64,000 nt of DNA, taken from contig JBAXOB010000018.1 of NCBI GenBank assembly GCA_037133475.1, forward strand, positions 12,282 through 76,281, read 5' to 3'. The stretch is from CAIVAT01 sp037133475. GTDB lineage: Bacteria > Bacteroidota > Bacteroidia > Bacteroidales > FEN-979. The notes under the pieces are model-generated. The model saw only the letters and a program-made list of their open reading frames with translations, was not told where the DNA came from and made no database searches. A program made the position numbers and the translations under genes. Positions 10,702 through 19,291 of this stretch are shown one piece after another; position 1 is the first letter of the stretch, and each line of letters begins with the position of its first letter.

Positions 10702-11272
10702 AGGTCGGCGATATTTTTATATTGACCAGCTGATCCATTTTTTTTCTGAGCAAGCCGCGTGCTTTCGACAATTGCGACTTGGAGGTGTTCTCCGAGCAGC
10801 CCAGGAGACCGGCGATCTCCTTATGCCCGTATTGTTCAAAAACAAAGAGGTTGAAAACCGTCCTGTAGCCCGCCGGAAGTTCACAGATAAGCTCGAGGAT
10901 CTTTTCCCTGCTGATCTTCAGGTAAACCTCCTCCGGGTCGGCAACCGCTTCGTCGTGGAAATCAATCTTGTCCTGGACCAGGTCGATATCCAGGAAGTTT
11001 TTCTCCTTTGACCTGTCGCGCAGGAAGTTCAGCGCGGTATTGACCATGATTCGTTTCATCCAGGCTTCCAGCGAGCCGTCGGCCCTCATTTTAAAGGTAT
11101 GGATCTTCTGGATGATTTTCAGGAAACCATCGTGCAGAATATCCTCTGCATCATCCCGGTTTCCGCTGTAACGAAAGCAGACACCCAGCAACGACGGCGC
11201 ATAGCTGTCGTACAATGTCCCGATGGCGGTGACATCCCTTGCTATGGCTTTCTTTATGAGGGCTTCCTCCAC
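10688..11272 (-). CDS. RNA polymerase ECF-type sigma-70 factor
   Basis: A 194-residue ECF sigma factor. Region 2 covers about residues 25-95 (YSGNRDDAEDILHDGFLKI, the core-binding and -10 recognition segment). Region 4 covers about 125-180 with the helix-turn-helix GHKEIAGLLGCSENTSKSQLSKAR. Length and domain order are those of a minimal two-domain sigma factor; there is no C-terminal extension. It is the first gene of a pair with the membrane-anchored protein that overlaps its 3' end by 14 bases, an arrangement typical of sigma/anti-sigma operons. Its own promoter is unclear: TATCTTTA at 11299-11292 on the minus strand is one base off the housekeeping -7 box, so autoregulation by a different sequence is possible. 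Confidence 0.93.
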   Translation of the reverse strand: MEEALIKKAIARDVTAIGTLYDSYAPSLLGVCFRYSGNRDDAEDILHDGFLKIIQKIHTFKMRADGSLEAWMKRIMVNTALNFLRDRSKEKNFLDIDLVQDKIDFHDEAVADPEEVYLKISREKILELICELPAGYRTVFNLFVFEQYGHKEIAGLLGCSENTSKSQLSKARGLLRKKMDQLVNIKISPTYEKV

Positions 11273-11332
11273 GTGATTGTATTATCCTGCATAAAGATAA
11301 CCCGGCAGGTCGCAAAGGTTGCCTTGACAGTC

Positions 11333-11371
11333 AAAAAAAAAGAGGCTGAAGGAAATATTCCAACAGCCTCT
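11333..11371 (-). terminator. Rho-independent terminator after the pyrophosphatase gene
   Basis: On the minus strand AGAGGCTG...CAGCCTCT forms an 8-bp stem with a 15-base loop and runs into eight or more T. It lies 20 bases past the stop at 11392. Confidence 0.85.
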
Positions 11372-11391
11372 CCTTTGCAAGTAGGTGAAAG

Positions 11392-13812
11392 TTAGTCTTT
11401 AATACGCATTTTATAGAATGAACGATATACAAAATAAAGGGCAACAGCAAAGAATGCAAGTCCGATATAATGGGCAATGGGTCTGAAATGTTCCGATAAT
11501 GCAATTTCCATAGCCAGCAGCCCGAAGAGGGTAGTGAACTTGATGATGGGGTTCATGGCTACTGAAGAGGTGTCCTTGAAAGGGTCGCCAACGGTGTCGC
11601 CAACAACGGAAGCGGCGTGCAGGTCGGTTCCCTTTTCTTTCATATCAACCTCAATCACCTTTTTGGCGTTATCCCAGGCTCCCCCGGCATTGGCCATGAA
11701 AATGGCCTGGTATAAACCGAAGAAAGCAATTGAAATCAGGTAACTGACAAACAGCGACACAGGCAGGGCAAAACTCAGTTTTTCTGCACCGGTCATCGAA
11801 TCTGTCAATCCTGTCGGTGAAGAGAGGAAGGCGAAAGCCAGGGCAAAGGAGAAAATGGCGATAAAGATATTTAACATCCCCTTCTGGGCATACAGGGTAC
11901 AGATCTGAACCACCTCTTTCGATTTGGCGGTATCGGCCTTCTTGGGGGCGTTGGGGTCGAGGTTGATGTTGTTCTTGATATAGGCAACCGCACGGCTTGC
12001 ACCCGTGGTAACAGCCTGGATGGATGCTCCGCTGAACCAGTAAATAACAGCTCCGCCCAGTAAAAATCCAAGAATCGTATAGGGGTTGAGCAGGTTCAGG
12101 ATCTGTTCCGGCTCGATTCCCAGCGATTTCTTGATCACCAGGATAAGGGAGAAGATCATGGTGGTGGCGCCTACAACGGCCGTGCCGATTAAAACCGGTT
12201 TTGCCGTGGCCTTGAAGGTGTTGCCGGCTCCGTCGTTTGCTTCCAGGTAGTGTTTCGATTTTTCGAAATCGGGTTTGAATCCGAAATCGCGTTCAATCTC
12301 TGCGCTGATTCCCGGGATCTCTTCGATCAGGGAAAGCTCATAAATTGACTGGGCGTTGTCGGTAACAGGACCGTAGCTGTCAACGGCAATGGTAACCGGG
12401 CCCATGCCGAGCATACCGAAGGCGACGAGTCCGAAGGCAAAGATCGAAGGATAGATCATGAATCCGCTCAATCCAAAGGTGCTTGCAAAATAGGCAATGA
12501 ACATCAGCAGGAAAAAAACCATACCCTGCCAGAAGGCGCTGAAATTGCCGGCCACCAAGCCTGAAAGGATATTAAGCGAAGCGCCGCCCTCCTGCGATGC
12601 AACCACCACCTCATTTACGTGGGTTGATTTGGGGCTGGTGAAGAGTTTCGTGAATTCGGGGATCAGCGCGGCGCCCAGGGTTCCGGCGGAGATGATCACC
12701 GACAGGGTAATCCAGAGATTGTCGGGCAGATTGCTGATGGTCAGGTAGCTGATAACAAAGGTAACGGCAATGGATAACAGGGAGGTGATCCATACCAGGG
12801 CGGTAAGCGGTTTCTCGAAATCAAGGTCATCCACGTTGCTGTACCTGGCTTTGCTGATGGCGCCATTGATCCAGAAGGCTACGATTGAGGTGATGATCAT
12901 GAAAATTCTCATGACAAAGATCCAGGTTAACAGTTGTACCTGGACTTCAGGTTTGAAAACAGCCAGTACGATAAAGGAAATCAGGGCAACGCCGGTAACG
13001 CCGTAGGTTTCAAAACCGTCGGCAGTCGGGCCAACACTGTCGCCAGCGTTATCACCGACACAGTCGGCAATGGTTCCGGGGTTCCTGGGATCGTCTTCCC
13101 CGATTTTGAAGATTACCTTCATCAGGTCGGAGCCGATATCGGCGATTTTCGTAAAGATACCGCCTGCGATTCTCAGTGCGGATGCGCCAAGCGATTCGCC
13201 GATGGCAAACCCGATGAAACTTGCGCCGGCATATTCGCCGGGAACAAACATCAGGATGATCAGCATCATGATCAGTTCGAGGGAAATTAATACGACCCCG
13301 ATGCTCATCCCTGCATTCAGAGGAATATTGAGCAGTTTGATCGGTTTTCTTTCGAGCGAGGCAAAGGCCATGCGCGCATTGGCCAGGGTGTTCATCCTGA
13401 TACCGAACCAGGCAACGCTGTAGGAACCAAGGATCCCGATTACGGTCCATCCCAGGATCATCAATACACCTCCGATTCCAAAATGGGCATCTGAAAGCCA
13501 TCCGAAATAGAAGGCTACGGCCGAGCCGATAAATGCAAAAAGAATCATTAAGAATTTTCCCTGCTGGAAAAGATAGGTCTTGGCGGTTTCAAAAATAACC
13601 TGTGCAACATCCAGCATGGATTTATGGGCACCGATTTTTTTAACTTTCAAAAATTGAAATAACCCGAACATGAAACCAGCAAAGGTTATTAAAAAGCCCC
13701 AGTAAAGGAGCGATTGGTCTTTAATCCCGGCTGGAATTACTAGATTTGCCTCACTTGCCATCATTATAAATGGCAAAAACAAGCCCGTGAGAAGAGCAAT
13801 GGTTCTTTTCAT
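11392..13812 (-). CDS. hppA: Membrane-bound ion-translocating pyrophosphatase
   Basis: An 806-residue polytopic pyrophosphatase that couples PPi hydrolysis to H+ and/or Na+ pumping across the inner membrane. The active-site blocks are present: EDDPRNPGTIADCVGDNAGD (239-258), GPVTDNAQS (481-489) and GDTVGDPFKDTSS (738-750). The ion-gate Glu sits in ADGFETYG (Glu268). The potassium-dependence segment reads GNTFKATAK (530-538): Lys534 is the residue of K+-independent enzymes, but Ala537 is not the usual partner. The chain is longer than the common 660-770 and differs from classical family blocks, which hints at a divergent subfamily. Ion specificity cannot be read. The promoter region is shared with the divergent DUF151 gene, and a terminator follows. 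Confidence 0.95.
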   Translation of the reverse strand: MKRTIALLTGLFLPFIMMASEANLVIPAGIKDQSLLYWGFLITFAGFMFGLFQFLKVKKIGAHKSMLDVAQVIFETAKTYLFQQGKFLMILFAFIGSAVAFYFGWLSDAHFGIGGVLMILGWTVIGILGSYSVAWFGIRMNTLANARMAFASLERKPIKLLNIPLNAGMSIGVVLISLELIMMLIILMFVPGEYAGASFIGFAIGESLGASALRIAGGIFTKIADIGSDLMKVIFKIGEDDPRNPGTIADCVGDNAGDSVGPTADGFETYGVTGVALISFIVLAVFKPEVQVQLLTWIFVMRIFMIITSIVAFWINGAISKARYSNVDDLDFEKPLTALVWITSLLSIAVTFVISYLTISNLPDNLWITLSVIISAGTLGAALIPEFTKLFTSPKSTHVNEVVVASQEGGASLNILSGLVAGNFSAFWQGMVFFLLMFIAYFASTFGLSGFMIYPSIFAFGLVAFGMLGMGPVTIAVDSYGPVTDNAQSIYELSLIEEIPGISAEIERDFGFKPDFEKSKHYLEANDGAGNTFKATAKPVLIGTAVVGATTMIFSLILVIKKSLGIEPEQILNLLNPYTILGFLLGGAVIYWFSGASIQAVTTGASRAVAYIKNNINLDPNAPKKADTAKSKEVVQICTLYAQKGMLNIFIAIFSFALAFAFLSSPTGLTDSMTGAEKLSFALPVSLFVSYLISIAFFGLYQAIFMANAGGAWDNAKKVIEVDMKEKGTDLHAASVVGDTVGDPFKDTSSVAMNPIIKFTTLFGLLAMEIALSEHFRPIAHYIGLAFFAVALYFVYRSFYKMRIKD

Positions 13813-13842
13813 ATTTACCCGTTTAATTATTTAGACTTTTCA

Positions 13843-13850
13843 CAAAATTA
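13843..13850 (-). promoter_or_regulatory. -7 promoter element (TAATTTTG) of hppA
   Basis: An exact TAnnTTTG match on the minus strand, 31 bases upstream of the hppA ATG. No convincing -33 element. Confidence 0.4.
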
Positions 13851-13887
13851 TAAAGATTTTTTGAAAACATATAATTTTTAAACATCT

Positions 13888-13919
13888 TTTGTCTGTTAGG
13901 GAAAATTCCCGTAGGTTTG
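13888..13919 (+). promoter_or_regulatory. Full Bacteroidota promoter of the DUF151 gene
   Basis: TTTG at 13888-13891 and TAGGTTTG at 13912-13919 are separated by 20 bases, a textbook -33/-7 pair for Bacteroidota. Transcription would begin around 13925, giving a leader of about 20 bases before the ATG at 13946. Confidence 0.65.
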
Positions 13920-13945
13920 TATTTGGGAAATGCCCGGAGCAGAAA

Positions 13946-14530
13946 ATGGAAAAAATCAGGTTGGATATCATCGGAATGTCTTACAGCCAGTCGCAAAGCG
14001 GGGCCTATGCCCTGATCCTGGGCGAACATGACGGTAAGCGCAGGTTGCCCATCATCATTGGTGGTTTTGAGGCCCAGGCCATCGCCATCGAACTGGAGAA
14101 AATCAGGACTCCCCGCCCTCTGACCCATGATCTCTTTAAATCCTTTGCCGATGTTTACCATATTACTGTGTCGGAAGTGGTGATCAACAAGTTCAGCGAA
14201 GGGGTATTCTATGCAAAACTGGTTTGCTTTGACGGGAAGGTTGAACAGGAGGTCGATTCCCGGACCTCGGATGCCATCGCACTTGCCCTGCGTTTTGGCT
14301 GCCCGGTATATACCTACGAAAGTATCATGGTGGCCGCCGGAATCCTGATGGAGGAAGATGCCGAACTTTCGAGACCCGAAGAACACCAGTCTGATGCCGA
14401 AAACCAGCAATCGCAGTCATACGCGGATTCAACGCCCGAAGAGTTGCAGGAATTGCTTCAGAGTGCCATTGAAAGTGAAGACTATGAAAAAGCCTCCAAA
14501 ATCAGGGATGAATTAAACAAGCGAAAGTAA
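13946..14530 (+). CDS. Bifunctional nuclease family protein (DUF151) with UVR domain
   Basis: A 194-residue cytosolic protein. Residues 1-135 are the DUF151/bifunctional nuclease domain, with the conserved opening (LDIIGMSYSQSQSGAYALIL), the IIIGGFEAQAIAI block and the VDSRTSDAIALALR block. Residues about 165-194 form a UvrB/UvrC-type UVR helical hairpin (LQSAIESEDYEKASKIRDE), a protein-protein contact module. The family has reported RNase/DNase activity in plants and a relative in Mycobacterium; the bacterial role is mostly unknown. I chose the ATG at 13946 because GGAG lies 6 bases upstream and the family begins here; the longer frame from 13889 would overlap the promoter. A nucleoside-type carrier follows 45 bases downstream. 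Confidence 0.88.
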   Translation: MEKIRLDIIGMSYSQSQSGAYALILGEHDGKRRLPIIIGGFEAQAIAIELEKIRTPRPLTHDLFKSFADVYHITVSEVVINKFSEGVFYAKLVCFDGKVEQEVDSRTSDAIALALRFGCPVYTYESIMVAAGILMEEDAELSRPEEHQSDAENQQSQSYADSTPEELQELLQSAIESEDYEKASKIRDELNKRK

Positions 14531-14575
14531 TCTCCCTCCCCACCTGTTTTTCTGAAATTTATAAAACAACAACGC

Positions 14576-15832
14576 ATGGGAATCAAGCAACGTCTTATCC
14601 TTTTAAACTTTTTGCAGTTCTTCGTCTGGGGGTCATGGTTACTGACCATTGGTGCATACTGGTTCCAGACAAAACACTGGTCGGGTACCGAATTCGGCGC
14701 GATTTTTTCCACCATGGGTATTGCCTCGCTGTTTATGCCGGCTATCGCCGGGATCATTGCCGACCGGTGGCTGAATGCCGAAAAACTCTACGGCATTTTC
14801 CACATCTGTGCGGCAGTCGTTCTCTTTATGGTGCCAAGGGTCAACGATCCGTCGACCATGTTTTGGATCATGCTGGTCAATATGATCTTTTATATGCCGA
14901 CCATCGCCCTCTCCATCACGGTGGGCTACTCCACCCTGATCAGCAAAGGCCTTGATATCGTTAAGGAATACCCGCCCATCAGGGTTTGGGGCACCATTGG
15001 CTTTATCGTGGCCCTGTGGACAGTCAGCTTACTGCACCTTGAAATTTCCGCCGCCCAGTTTTATGTCGCCTCCGGGGCCTCCCTGTTTCTTGGGATCTAT
15101 TCTTTTACCCTCCCAAAATGTCCTCCGCTGGGGAAAACACAGAAGAATTCCATCGTCAGCGCCCTGGGCCTTGATGCATTCAGGCTCTTTAAGAACTCAA
15201 AGATGGCTGTCTTTTTTCTCTTCGCCATGCTGCTGGGAGCTGCCCTGCAGCTCACCAACGCATACGGGGATACCTTCCTCCACGACTTCGCCAACATTCC
15301 CTCTTTCAAGGATTTGATTGCAGTGAAATATCCTGCCATCATCATGTCCATTTCACAGATTTCCGAAACGCTCTTTATCCTGACCATCCCCTTTTTCCTG
15401 AGAAAGTTCGGCATCAAAAAGGTCATGCTCTTCAGCATGATCGCCTGGGTGCTCCGTTTTGGGCTGTTTGCCTATGGCGATCCTGCCGGAGGACTGTGGA
15501 TGATCATCGCCTCCTGCATCATCTATGGGATGGCATTCGATTTTTTCAATATTTCAGGTTCCCTGTATGTCGAATCCCAGAGCGAACCCGGCGTCAGAGC
15601 AAGTGCACAGGGCCTGTTCATGGTGATGACCAACGGTTTTGGCGCCTTCCTGGGCAGCCGCATCAGCGGGATCGTCATCGACAAGTTCTATACCCTGCCG
15701 AACGGTCAGTTCGACTGGAAGGGGATCTGGCTGGCCTTTGCCGCCTATTCGCTGGTCGTGGCCGTTTTGTTTGCAATCCTGTTCCGCCATAAGCACGACC
15801 CGGAATCCTTTTCGGCAAGTCCGGCACACTAG
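14576..15832 (+). CDS. MFS transporter, nucleoside:H+ symporter (NupG/XapB) type
   Basis: A 418-residue polytopic inner-membrane protein with about 12 predicted helices. The N-terminus (LNFLQFFVWGSWLLTIGAYW) and the PAIAGIIADRW loop between helices 2 and 3 are typical of the nucleoside:H+ symporter family of the major facilitator superfamily. Such carriers take up ribo- and deoxyribonucleosides with protons. The next two genes are thyA (gap 42) and folA, so pyrimidine or thymidine supply is a sensible context. The substrate is inferred from family resemblance and neighbours, not from a diagnostic residue. No separate promoter is obvious, and co-transcription with the DUF151 gene is likely. 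Confidence 0.85.
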   Translation: MGIKQRLILLNFLQFFVWGSWLLTIGAYWFQTKHWSGTEFGAIFSTMGIASLFMPAIAGIIADRWLNAEKLYGIFHICAAVVLFMVPRVNDPSTMFWIMLVNMIFYMPTIALSITVGYSTLISKGLDIVKEYPPIRVWGTIGFIVALWTVSLLHLEISAAQFYVASGASLFLGIYSFTLPKCPPLGKTQKNSIVSALGLDAFRLFKNSKMAVFFLFAMLLGAALQLTNAYGDTFLHDFANIPSFKDLIAVKYPAIIMSISQISETLFILTIPFFLRKFGIKKVMLFSMIAWVLRFGLFAYGDPAGGLWMIIASCIIYGMAFDFFNISGSLYVESQSEPGVRASAQGLFMVMTNGFGAFLGSRISGIVIDKFYTLPNGQFDWKGIWLAFAAYSLVVAVLFAILFRHKHDPESFSASPAH

Positions 15833-15874
15833 GTTGTTCATTAATCAACACAACGCCACAACGCCACCTGTAAA

Positions 15875-16669
15875 ATGAAACAGTATCTTGCGCTACTCGA
15901 TCATGTGCTGAAAACCGGGGTTCAGAAGCAGGACCGTACCGGAACCGGGACCATCAGCGTTTTTGGTTACCAGATGCGATTCGACCTGAGGGAGTCGTTC
16001 CCCCTGATGACCACCAAGAAACTGCACCTGCGTTCCATTCTTCATGAACTGCTTTGGTTTTTGCAGGGATCGACCAACATCAGGTACCTTGCTGAAAACA
16101 AGGTGACCATCTGGAATGAGTGGGCCGGGGAAGATGGCGAGCTGGGCCCTGTTTACGGATACCAGTGGAGGTCGTGGCCCAATGCCGACGGGACGCATAC
16201 CGATCAGATCAGGCAGGTTGTCGATTCCATAAAAAACAACCCCGATTCGAGAAGACATATCGTCAGCGCCTGGAACGTTGGCGACCTTGACCGAATGGCA
16301 TTGCCTCCCTGTCACCTTCTGTTCCAGTTCTATGTTGCCAACGGCGAACTTTCCTGCCAGATGTACCAGCGAAGCTGCGATATCTTCCTGGGTGTCCCCT
16401 TCAATATTGCCTCCTATGCCCTGCTGACCATGATGGTGGCACAGGTCACCGGGCTTAAACCGGGGGAGTTTGTGCATACCCTGGGAGATGCCCACATCTA
16501 CCTGAATCATGTTGACCAGGTGAAACTCCAGCTTACCCGCGAGCCAATGGCGCTGCCAAAAATGATGATCAATCCGGGGATAAAAAACATTGATGATTTC
16601 CGGTTTGAGGATTTTCAGTTAACAGGTTACCAGTCGCACCCGCATATCAAAGGCGATATTGCAGTATAA
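15875..16669 (+). CDS. thyA: Thymidylate synthase
   Basis: A 264-residue classical folate-dependent thymidylate synthase, exactly the E. coli length. It methylates dUMP to dTMP with 5,10-methylenetetrahydrofolate and releases dihydrofolate. Visible marks are the phosphate-binding Arg in QDRTGTGT, the substrate loop near residue 80, the nucleophilic Cys in LPPCHLLFQFYV (about residue 146), the QRSCDIFLGVPFNIASYALL block, and the C-terminal IAV. The gene starts at the ATG 42 bases after the carrier and is followed 12 bases later by folA, which recycles the dihydrofolate. This thyA-folA pairing is common in bacteria. Confidence 0.98.
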   Translation: MKQYLALLDHVLKTGVQKQDRTGTGTISVFGYQMRFDLRESFPLMTTKKLHLRSILHELLWFLQGSTNIRYLAENKVTIWNEWAGEDGELGPVYGYQWRSWPNADGTHTDQIRQVVDSIKNNPDSRRHIVSAWNVGDLDRMALPPCHLLFQFYVANGELSCQMYQRSCDIFLGVPFNIASYALLTMMVAQVTGLKPGEFVHTLGDAHIYLNHVDQVKLQLTREPMALPKMMINPGIKNIDDFRFEDFQLTGYQSHPHIKGDIAV

Positions 16670-16681
16670 AACAAAATCAAC

Positions 16682-17173
16682 ATGATATCCATTATCGTAG
16701 CCATTGCAGAAAATATGGCCATCGGGAAAAACAATGACCTGTTATGGCATATCCCGGAAGACCTGAAAAGGTTTAAGCGTATCACCAGCGGACACCCTGT
16801 GATCATGGGCAAGCGGACCTTTTATTCCCTGCCGCGGCGACCCCTGCCAAATCGCCGTAACATTGTCATAACAGACAGGCAAGGGGAGACGATCGACGGT
16901 TGTGAAATGGCCTATTCGATTGAGGAGGTCATTGGAAAATGCGATCCCGCCGAGGAAAATTTCATTATCGGCGGGGCTTCCGTGTACAGGCAATTTTTAC
17001 CCCTTTGCGATCGTTTGTACCTTACACGCGTTCATAAAGCATTTGACGGCGACGTATTTTTCCCGGAGATCGATTTTTCCCAATGGGAACTTGTTTCAAC
17101 GGAGGAGGGGCCTGCGGATGCGACCAACGATTTCACCTACACAAATGAAACCTACCAGAGAAGGAAATTTTGA
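16682..17173 (+). CDS. folA: Dihydrofolate reductase
   Basis: A 163-residue DHFR of normal length. It reduces dihydrofolate to tetrahydrofolate with NADPH. The sequence shows the Met20-loop region (IGKNNDLLWHIPEDLKRF, with the acidic active-site residue in PEDL), the NADPH-binding VIMGKRTFYSLP, and the C-terminal half with the FIIGGASVYRQFLP motif and DGDVFFPEID. It is directly downstream of thyA, so the pair forms the dTMP/folate recycling module. A lipoprotein gene begins 5 bases past its stop. Confidence 0.97.
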   Translation: MISIIVAIAENMAIGKNNDLLWHIPEDLKRFKRITSGHPVIMGKRTFYSLPRRPLPNRRNIVITDRQGETIDGCEMAYSIEEVIGKCDPAEENFIIGGASVYRQFLPLCDRLYLTRVHKAFDGDVFFPEIDFSQWELVSTEEGPADATNDFTYTNETYQRRKF

Positions 17174-17177
17174 CCGG

Positions 17178-18002
17178 ATGATCCGGAGTACAGGTCTGCT
17201 CGCCCTGTTGATTGTACTTTTAAGTGGGGGGTCAGGTTGTAAGAAGAACAGCCAGATTGATCTGAAACCCAACCTGAATGTGGCTTCCGATCAGATCCTG
17301 GCGATACGTCCCTTCACCTATGTTGTCAGGATGGTGGCCAGGGCTGCCGCTGATTCAGTCCTGCACGCCGCCCACCAGGCAGTGATTGACAGCGCAGAGG
17401 TGACCCTCGATGCGAAAAATCAAAAGTACACCTTCACCTTTCTCAACAAGATGTGTGCCGACAGTGTTATCCGAAGCGGCGTTTTTGTTGCGACCGTTGA
17501 TTCCGGTTTTTTCCATAAGGGAACAAGTATTCTCCTGGCATTTAACGTATATGCCGAAGATAACCACCGTGTTAACGGGACCGACAGTCTTCACTGCACC
17601 GGGGCTGTCAACGGCCGGTACCTGTACGATAACCGGATCACCGGTGTAGTGGGAAAGGATACCCTGCATAACATACAATTTAATGCCCTGCTCCATCTGA
17701 CAGTCGCAACGGGCATTATGGTGCAAGGGGTGAAACAGACCGTCATTGCAACCGGGGGGACAACCCAGGGCATCTCTTCGGCAGGATATTCCTATTCGTC
17801 TACAATAGCGAGTGTTTTGACGCAATATGAAAGTTGCCCCTGGATTTCCGATGGGCTTCTTTACCTGTCGATACCCGGGGCAACCGTTCCTGCAGGGACC
17901 ATCGAGTTTCTGGGGAAGTCTGTTTGCAGCGACAGGATTCAGTATAGTTTTGAAGGGAATATATATCCTGAGCGGATCAGGAATAAATACCTGAACTTTT
18001 AG
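17178..18002 (+). CDS. Predicted lipoprotein of unknown function
   Basis: A 274-residue exported protein I do not recognise. Starting at the ATG at 17178 gives a short signal ending LLSGGSGC, a loose lipobox with Cys21; an in-frame ATG at 17145 inside folA is a less likely start. AAGGA lies 12 bases before 17178. The mature part looks like all-beta sandwich material with a central Thr/Gly/Ser-rich stretch (around residues 170-205). The close spacing to folA suggests it is the last gene of the nucleotide operon, but no functional link is evident. Its stop overlaps the convergent gene's stop by 4 bases. Confidence 0.75.
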   Translation: MIRSTGLLALLIVLLSGGSGCKKNSQIDLKPNLNVASDQILAIRPFTYVVRMVARAAADSVLHAAHQAVIDSAEVTLDAKNQKYTFTFLNKMCADSVIRSGVFVATVDSGFFHKGTSILLAFNVYAEDNHRVNGTDSLHCTGAVNGRYLYDNRITGVVGKDTLHNIQFNALLHLTVATGIMVQGVKQTVIATGGTTQGISSAGYSYSSTIASVLTQYESCPWISDGLLYLSIPGATVPAGTIEFLGKSVCSDRIQYSFEGNIYPERIRNKYLNF

Positions 18003-19291
18003 GTTTTACGCTTCTCCTTTTTTGCAGCCGGAAACAGTATGTTATTGAGAATCAGCCTGTACCCGGGAGAGTTTGGGTGCAGGTTCAGATCCGTCGGGGG
18101 ATCCCCGACAAGATGCTGGTAGTCTTCGGGATCATGTCCCCCCAGGAAGGTCCAGGTACCTTTGCCGAAATCACCATGGATATATCTTGCCTCATTGATC
18201 GACTTGGTTTCACCCAGCACGATCACACTGGCCTTGATGTATTTCTTGTTGAAGGCGGTTGTCTGTCCCATGAAGCCGTGCAGCAGGGCTTCATGGTCCT
18301 GGCAGAGCATGCTGGGCACCGGATCCCATTTTGCCGAAAATTCAAACAGGGTGAAGAAATCATTTTCCCTGGTAAGGTTTTTAGGCCTGGTTTCGGTGGC
18401 ATCGATCGATGAAATCTCGTATTCATAAGGATTGGTGACCAGCTGAAAATTCTCAAAGGCGAAGCAGTTGCCGAAATTCAGTTTTGATTGGGCATCCGGG
18501 TCCTGGGGATCCCCGTCAAAAGGCACATCACAGATATCAATTCCATCGGCGGCGAGGGCGACATCATAGCTGTCGGGTGCTGAGCACATGGCAAACAGGT
18601 AACCGCCGCCGGCAACAAAATCACGGATTTTTTTCGTAACGGCCAGTTTCATCTGGGAAACCTTGGTAAATCCAAGCTTTTTAGCGCTCTCCTCCTGGTC
18701 GGCCACATCTTCCTGGTACCATGGAAAATTCTTGTAGGCAGCCCAGAATTTCCCGTATTGCCCGGTGAAATCTTCATGATGCAGATGCAGCCAGTCGTAG
18801 AGGGGCAACACACCTGTCATGATCTCCTCGTCATAAACAACATCATAGGGGATCTCGGCATAGGATAGCACAAGGGTTACGGCATCATCCCAGGGGCGCT
18901 TGTTTTTCGGAGAATATACCGCGATTCTGGGCGCTTTGTGTAATTTGACATTCTCCATATTCACCTGTGGATCGGCGATCTCCTGCAGAATGGCCGATTG
19001 CTGTGCATCCGCAATAATCTGGTAACTCACGCCGCGGATGTTGCATTCCTCCTCCAGCGGCTTAAGATACTGGAACATAAAGCTGCCACCCCGGTAATTC
19101 AGCAGCCAGCTGACCTCAACATCCTTTTTCAGTACCCAGTAAGCAATCCCATAGGCCTTCAGGTGGTTTTTCTGGGTTTCGTCCATTGGAATGAGCAGAA
19201 AGGCCCCGTGAACCGAACGTACCATCAACAGGAAGGTAAAAGCAATAAGGAATGCTGTCAGCTTAAAACGGCGGCTCATTTTTGTCATCAT
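17999..19291 (-). CDS. Conserved secreted protein with glutamine-amidotransferase-like region (often labelled asparagine synthetase B)
   Basis: A 430-residue exported protein. The N-terminus has a signal peptide (hydrophobic stretch LTAFLIAFTFLLMV, cleavage likely after VHG) followed by FLLIPMDETQKNHLKAYG, a start I associate with a Bacteroidota family often given the automatic name asparagine synthetase B. Neither the N-terminal-Cys glutaminase nor the ATP-pyrophosphatase domain of that enzyme is visible. The central part (about 140-250) ends in FVAGGGYLFAMCSAPDSYD, like the nucleophile-elbow region of class I amidotransferase or ThuA-like folds. Function unknown. The start overlaps dnaB by 29 bases, so it sits in one transcript behind dnaB. 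Confidence 0.8.
   Translation of the reverse strand: MMTKMSRRFKLTAFLIAFTFLLMVRSVHGAFLLIPMDETQKNHLKAYGIAYWVLKKDVEVSWLLNYRGGSFMFQYLKPLEEECNIRGVSYQIIADAQQSAILQEIADPQVNMENVKLHKAPRIAVYSPKNKRPWDDAVTLVLSYAEIPYDVVYDEEIMTGVLPLYDWLHLHHEDFTGQYGKFWAAYKNFPWYQEDVADQEESAKKLGFTKVSQMKLAVTKKIRDFVAGGGYLFAMCSAPDSYDVALAADGIDICDVPFDGDPQDPDAQSKLNFGNCFAFENFQLVTNPYEYEISSIDATETRPKNLTRENDFFTLFEFSAKWDPVPSMLCQDHEALLHGFMGQTTAFNKKYIKASVIVLGETKSINEARYIHGDFGKGTWTFLGGHDPEDYQHLVGDPPTDLNLHPNSPGYRLILNNILFPAAKKEKRKT

Noticed and set aside
16902..17177. A longer start for the lipoprotein gene after folA, inside folA
   Set aside because: The added residues are folA sequence in another frame, and the start at 17178 gives a clean signal sequence.
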